64,000 nucleotides of DNA from an uncultured Prevotellaceae bacterium (GTDB taxonomy: Bacteria; Bacteroidota; Bacteroidia; Bacteroidales; Bacteroidaceae). The position numbers and the translations under genes were made by a program. Shown here piece by piece: positions 60,575-64,000 of the stretch. Every line of letters starts with the position of its first letter. The stretch's first letter is position 1. Location: assembly GCA_947176535.1 (NCBI GenBank), contig CAMWQU010000002.1, positions 99,793 to 163,792 of the forward strand, written 5' to 3'. The notes under the pieces were generated by a model. It saw only the letters and a list, made by a program, of their open reading frames with translations, did no database searches and had not been told where the DNA came from.

Positions 60575-62298
60575 GCGTCTTTGCCCGTTGGCAGGATGTC
60601 CTCTATCTGTAATTGCACCTCGCCCCTCTTATGGGTATTCTCCTCAATGGCGTAGACGATGTCAAACGATTGCTTCGACTTAATATACCGGGCTTGCGAA
60701 CTCTGTCCGAAAGCAATACCGTTCATGACATTGTTGCTTTTGTTGTCCACAAGCTCCAGCTTGATGTGCTCCTGGTCCCGGCCTACCACCTTGCTTGTCC
60801 CATAGTCATAGACCTGTCGGGTGCAGAAAGTGGGACGCGGGTTCTTTGGCCCGAAAGGATTGAAACGCTTCAAATCGACAAAGAACTTATGCGTGATATC
60901 CTTGAAGTCGATGACGGCCTCGATGTCTATCTGTGGCAACGTCTGCGCAGGGTCGATATTTTCCTCGACATATTGTTCGAACCGTTGCTTGAAGGCCTCC
61001 ACATGTTCCACTCGCATAGTCAGTCCGGCCGCATACGTATGCCCACCAAAATTCTCCAACAAGTCGCGGCAGCTTTCTACGGCCTTATACACATCAAAGC
61101 CACCCACCGACCGGGCGGAACCGGTGGCCATCTCCTCGCTGCGAGTAAGCACCACCGACGGACGGCAATATACCTCCGTCAGACGCGAGGCCACGATACC
61201 GATAATGCCTTTGTGCCAGTCGGGATTGTAGATGACGATGGATTTCTTCTCATGCTCATGGTCCAGATTCTCCACAATACTGTTGGCCTCCTCCGTCATG
61301 CTCTTGTCCAGGCCTTTCCTCTGGTCGTTATACTGATTGATTTGGTTAGCCTGCATACGGGCCACTTTCTCGTCTTGCTCCACCAGCAGCGTAACGGCCT
61401 CTTTTCCGTTCTGCATACGTCCGGAGGCATTGATGCGCGGGCCTATCTTAAAGATGATGTCACCCATCGTTATCTCCTTCCCCGCCAGTCCGCAAATGTC
61501 CATGATGGCTTTCAGCCCCACACTGGGATTTGAATTCAACTGCCGCAGGCCGTGATAAGCCAATATACGGTTCTCACCCATGATGGGCACAATATCCGAG
61601 GCGATGCTCACGGCACAGAGGTCAAGCAGGGGAATAAGTCGCGAAAACTCTATACCGTTGCTCTGCGCAAAGGCTTGCATAAGTTTGAATCCCACGCCAC
61701 AGCCCGACAAGTCGGAATAAGGATACATGGCATCCCGCCGCTTGGCATTCAGTATGGCCACGGCCGGCGGAAGTTCATCGCCGGGTACGTGATGGTCGCA
61801 GATGATAAATTCTATACCCCGACTTTTGGCATAGGCTATCTCATCAATCGCCTTTATCCCGCAGTCGAGCACGATTATCAACTTAACACCCGTATCATAC
61901 GCATAGTCCACACCCTGAATGGAGACGCCATAGCCCTCTTCATTGCGATCCGGGATGTAATAATCAATATTGGAGTAATATTGTCCGAGGAACTTATATA
62001 CCAACGCAACTGCCGTGCAACCGTCCACATCATAGTCTCCATAGACCATAATACGCTCTTTCTGAGCCAATGCCCTATTCAGACGCTCCACGGCTTTGTC
62101 CATGTCCCGAAAGAGGAAAGGGTCTATCAGCTCACTTAGCTGCGGACAAAAGAAACGCCGGGCCTCAAGGACATCCGTGATGCCCCGATTCACCAGAAGT
62201 TGTCCCAGAACGGGGCTTATTTTCAGCCCCTCCGCCAGCTTCCTGGCCGTATCCTGCTGTTCCGTCGTTGTGGCAACAAAGTTCCACTTGTAATTCAT
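60571..62298 (-). CDS. recJ: Single-stranded-DNA-specific exonuclease RecJ
   Basis: 5'-3' exonuclease of the DHH family acting in the RecF pathway and mismatch repair. The start at 62298 (MNYKWNFVATTTEQQ) gives 575 residues; the longer frame would begin upstream of the promoter. Catalytic motifs are VYGDYDVDGCTAVALVY (DxD), LDCGIKA and the DHH motif IICDHHVPGDELP. The DHHA1 part has the GG motif in NFGGHTYAAGLTM, and an OB domain ends the protein. First gene of recJ-recQ; the promoter suggests a leaderless message. Confidence 0.94.
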   Translation of the reverse strand: MNYKWNFVATTTEQQDTARKLAEGLKISPVLGQLLVNRGITDVLEARRFFCPQLSELIDPFLFRDMDKAVERLNRALAQKERIMVYGDYDVDGCTAVALVYKFLGQYYSNIDYYIPDRNEEGYGVSIQGVDYAYDTGVKLIIVLDCGIKAIDEIAYAKSRGIEFIICDHHVPGDELPPAVAILNAKRRDAMYPYSDLSGCGVGFKLMQAFAQSNGIEFSRLIPLLDLCAVSIASDIVPIMGENRILAYHGLRQLNSNPSVGLKAIMDICGLAGKEITMGDIIFKIGPRINASGRMQNGKEAVTLLVEQDEKVARMQANQINQYNDQRKGLDKSMTEEANSIVENLDHEHEKKSIVIYNPDWHKGIIGIVASRLTEVYCRPSVVLTRSEEMATGSARSVGGFDVYKAVESCRDLLENFGGHTYAAGLTMRVEHVEAFKQRFEQYVEENIDPAQTLPQIDIEAVIDFKDITHKFFVDLKRFNPFGPKNPRPTFCTRQVYDYGTSKVVGRDQEHIKLELVDNKSNNVMNGIAFGQSSQARYIKSKQSFDIVYAIEENTHKRGEVQLQIEDILPTGKDA

Positions 62299-62303
62299 GG
62301 CTA

Positions 62304-62335
62304 CAAAGATAACACAAAGAGAATGAAAAAGCAAA
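62304..62335 (-). promoter_or_regulatory. Promoter of recJ-recQ, adjacent to the start codon
   Basis: Minus strand TTTG (62335-62332), 20-nt spacer, TATCTTTG (62311-62304): an exact consensus. The predicted start (about 62297-62299) coincides with the recJ ATG at 62298. Confidence 0.72.
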
Positions 62336-62384
62336 TATAGGCCGTCCAAAAAGTACGTCACCGCAGACCAATTCACACAAACCG

Positions 62385-62516
62385 TGGAGGACGGGGCACA
62401 ATCCTCCTATGGACAGAGGCCCGACAATACTATTGTCTCGCGCCCGTCCCGCTATGGACGGACGCGAGACCTCCTATACACGTGCGTACATGCGCGCCTG
62501 CATGTATCCTTATATA
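62385..62516. repeat. Dispersed GC-rich palindromic repeat, copy D
   Basis: GAGGCCCGACAATACTATTG and CCGTCCCGCTATGGAC align with the reverse complement of copy B. Internal dyads: ACAATA-C-TATTGT (62424-62436), GTCTCGCG / CGCGAGAC (62435-62442 with 62463-62470) and GTCC / GGAC. The right side is an alternating tract ACACGTGCGTACATGCGCGC, as beside copy B. It lies between the recJ promoter and the structured-RNA promoter. Confidence 0.78.
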
Positions 62517-62571
62517 GTACGAAAAGCCACCGAAAAAGTATAACAAAAGAGGGCGAAATATTTTCCCTGCC

Positions 62572-62604
62572 TTTCCGGCAATTAAGTATTTTTTCGTACC
62601 TTTG
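62572..62604 (+). promoter_or_regulatory. Promoter of the structured leader/RNA
   Basis: TTTC (62572-62575, one base off TTTG), 21 nt, TACCTTTG (62597-62604). The predicted transcript start is near 62611. No other good promoter is seen before the gene at 63004. Confidence 0.58.
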
Positions 62605-62610
62605 TCCGCA

Positions 62611-62940
62611 ACTGGCAATAGTGCCCACAACCCATTAAATACGTAACCGAAGAAACAGACAGAAACTGACGTTTAAGAGGGAATCCGTTGCGCAGCATGC
62701 AACGCTCCCGCAGGGATAAAACAAATTCAATCAACCCGATACAAAGACGAATTTGTGCGCATCCCGTTCGCAGTCTTTTATGAATAGCTGAGCTTTTAGC
62801 TCTTGTTCTCAGAATTCTGAATACCGCCAATATTCGCACACGAGGACAAGCAGTTCGAAAAGTTCATGCCTATGAGGCGTGAACTATTTTTGCTTGTTTG
62901 TGTGCATGGTCACTTGGCGGTAACCAAGAATTCTGGATAA
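62611..62940 (+). ncRNA. Candidate structured RNA or long regulatory leader (unnamed)
   Basis: At least four helices can be read. (1) GGGA..GTTGC / GCAAC..TCCC, 62679-62709. (2) GGGAT with ATCCC (62713-62717, 62761-62765) enclosing CAAATTC / GAATTTG. (3) GAGCT / AGCTC, 62790-62802. (4) A 124-nt irregular hairpin with AGAATTCT (62811-62818 with 62927-62934), TACCGCCAA / TTGGCGGTA, GCACAC / GTGTGC, ACAAGCA / TGCTTGT and GTTCATGCC / GGCGTGAAC, about 39 pairs in all. No open frame of note on the plus strand. I compared it from memory with tmRNA, RNase P, SRP and 6S RNA and could not assign it. It may be a free RNA or the 5' leader of the 63004 gene. Confidence 0.6.
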
Positions 62941-63003
62941 GCAACGAATGGTTTCGCCTTTTTTGTATCCTAAACTTTATTAACAAATTAAAACTAAAAG
63001 TGT

Positions 63004-63639
63004 ATGAAAAGACTTTCTTTCGCATTTTTCTTATTGCTGACCACAATAAACTGTTGGGCACAACAAACGACAACCAATACCAACAAAAAACGAGTGACTT
63101 ATTCAGATGGTTCGTATGAAGATATAACTTACAATACAGATGGCTCTACTACAACAGTGAGATATAGCGTATGTAATATCTGCCACGGTCTTAAAGCATG
63201 TAGTTTATGCGGGGGCGCAGGAGGCTATTGGAGCGGATACGGAAATTACAGTACCTATCATCTATGTAGAAGTTGTGGAGGAGATGGCAGATGTAAATAC
63301 TGCTTTGGAACTGGAATGAATGTTTTTACTTCAACATATTATCCCAATTCCAATACAACAATAGGAAAAGATTTATGGAATGGGAATATTGTCACCTCAA
63401 AGGATCCACATGAGAACAAGCGTTCATCCTCTCAGAGTTCGAAGCAATCAAGTAATACAACGAAATCTAAGTGTAGCACATGTGGAGGAACCGGCCTTGA
63501 TCCAATGCCGACCTCCTCATCTGGTGTAGGAGGATGGATAGGAATATTTCACGATGGTAAATCTTTGTGCAAATATTGTAAAAAATACGAGTCCCATTGG
63601 CATGACAAGTGCCCAAGTTGTAATGTCCCTAAATATTAA
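63004..63639 (+). CDS. Secreted protein with seven CxxC pairs (DnaJ-zinc-finger-like)
   Basis: An exported 211-residue protein of unknown function. The signal peptide MKRLSFAFFLLLTTINCWA is followed by a Thr/Asn-rich stretch (20-52). CxxC pairs start at 57, 66, 88, 97, 157, 189 and 203, several as CxxCxGxG-like units (CSLCGGAGG, CRSCGGDG, CKYCFGTG, CSTCGGTG), the pattern of the DnaJ cysteine-rich zinc domain. A Ser/Lys-rich linker (140-156) splits them into two groups. The coding sequence is visibly A+T-richer than its neighbours and sits after the structured RNA, suggesting separate ancestry. Outside the cytoplasm the pairs could bind zinc or form disulfides. Confidence 0.75.
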   Translation: MKRLSFAFFLLLTTINCWAQQTTTNTNKKRVTYSDGSYEDITYNTDGSTTTVRYSVCNICHGLKACSLCGGAGGYWSGYGNYSTYHLCRSCGGDGRCKYCFGTGMNVFTSTYYPNSNTTIGKDLWNGNIVTSKDPHENKRSSSQSSKQSSNTTKSKCSTCGGTGLDPMPTSSSGVGGWIGIFHDGKSLCKYCKKYESHWHDKCPSCNVPKY

Positions 63640-63720
63640 CCTTTAAAGCTAGAGAGAAAGATTGTAATCGACTTTCTAAACATATTCTAGTACTCTGATA
63701 ATCTAGTATCGTAAACAAGA

Positions 63721-63760
63721 GCAACGCGATAACCGGTAGTTCTGCCGATTATCGCGTTGC
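63721..63760 (+). terminator. Probable terminator after the CxxC-protein gene
   Basis: 12-bp stem GCAACGCGATAA / TTATCGCGTTGC with an inner CGG / CCG pair, followed by TTCATTATT. The T-run is poor. Position 63761-63950 holds nothing I can identify. Confidence 0.6.
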
Positions 63761-63951
63761 TTCATTATTCTCTACCACTTATCCTCTCGCCCCCTCTCCC
63801 TAGTATGATGTAACCACACACGAGCAGGGAGAGAGATAAGACGTAACTTATTCCCTACACTCTCGTAACCAGATAAGAGCTAACGATTATACACAAACCT
63901 ACATACAAAAAAATAGCCGGCAATCTATAAGGTATATACAAAAAGAAGAAA

Positions 63952-63982
63952 GTCCCCGATATCCTCTACAGACATCAGGGAC
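63952..63982 (-). terminator. Possible terminator of a minus-strand gene beyond the window
   Basis: GTCCCCGAT pairs with ATCAGGGAC (one mismatch). On the minus strand it is followed by TTTCTTCTTTTTG. The gene it would serve lies right of position 64000. Confidence 0.5.
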
Positions 63983-64000
63983 CTCTCAACAAAAACGGCG

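Noticed and set aside
62582..62839. An 85-codon minus-strand frame inside the structured-RNA region
   Set aside because: The region shows strong base pairing and a plus-strand promoter, and the translation has no domain. Any conservation is more likely due to the RNA.
62611..62940. tmRNA, RNase P RNA, SRP RNA or 6S RNA as an identity for the structured region
   Set aside because: I found no tag-coding frame, no GAGGAAAGTCC-type RNase P core and no GGAAGCAG-type SRP loop. The long hairpin resembles 6S in outline only, so the assignment is left open.
1..64000. CRISPR array, rRNA operon, prophage, integrative element or insertion sequence
   Set aside because: No regularly spaced repeats, no rRNA sequence, and no integrase, transposase or phage structural gene was seen on either strand.

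Overview
The window comes from a Bacteroidales chromosome, most likely Prevotellaceae or a close relative with fairly high G+C; I cannot name the species. The evidence is Bacteroidota-type promoters (TTTG, about 20 nt, TAnnTTTG) in front of many genes, a fused SecDF, an arginine operon with a SOTCase-type transcarbamylase, the tig-clpP-clpX-recQ order, a DUF3822-rsmD pair, type IX-like C-terminal sorting domains and few strong Shine-Dalgarno sites. Nearly everything is chromosomal housekeeping. I see no integrase, transposase, phage module, CRISPR array or rRNA.

Left part (1-22 kb). A protein-quality block on the minus strand (tig, clpP, clpX, then recQ, cut by the window edge) is followed by a POT peptide transporter/EamA transporter pair and a divergent SulP transporter. 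Next comes a six-gene arginine operon, argR-GNAT-argG-argC-argD-argF', with a palindrome lying between its promoter elements, and then asd. A five-gene unit follows: argS, an RNase H, an LTA-synthase-like sulfatase-fold transferase, an LpxL-type acyltransferase and a CatB/Vat-like hexapeptide acetyltransferase. The last three look like an envelope-modification set. HU closes this part.

Middle (22-48.6 kb). Rhomboid protease and an EEP phosphohydrolase; secDF; a large TonB-receptor-like outer-membrane barrel; rsmD with DUF3822; a RecD2/PIF1-like helicase; an MscS channel; metG with a surface lipoprotein; then rpoN-PAP2-purE-ispG-cysS on the minus strand, divergent from a membrane-bound FlaA1/CapD-type nucleotide-sugar dehydratase that ends in a G8 tract; Na/Pi cotransporter; purN.

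Right part (48.6-64 kb). tRNA-Ser(UGA); a membrane-anchored TPR/AraC-type regulator followed by two secreted proteins with type IX-like sorting tails; an inositol-monophosphatase-family enzyme; an ECF sigma factor with a four-helix membrane partner; a secreted protein of unknown function; recJ-recQ. The last 1.6 kb holds the least familiar locus: a strongly base-paired transcribed region (about 62611-62940) with its own promoter, lying directly upstream of an A+T-rich gene for a secreted protein with seven CxxC pairs.

Between genes there is much repeated or palindromic DNA: a GC-rich dispersed palindrome family in four copies (near 21.7, 27.7, 57.75 and 62.4 kb), a long palindrome in two copies (34.5 and 48.8 kb), a quadruple GACGGGCGTC block (4.6 kb), a nested palindrome cluster between rpoN and the dehydratase gene (43.7 kb), and a tandem heptamer at the sulfatase/lpxL junction (17.58 kb).
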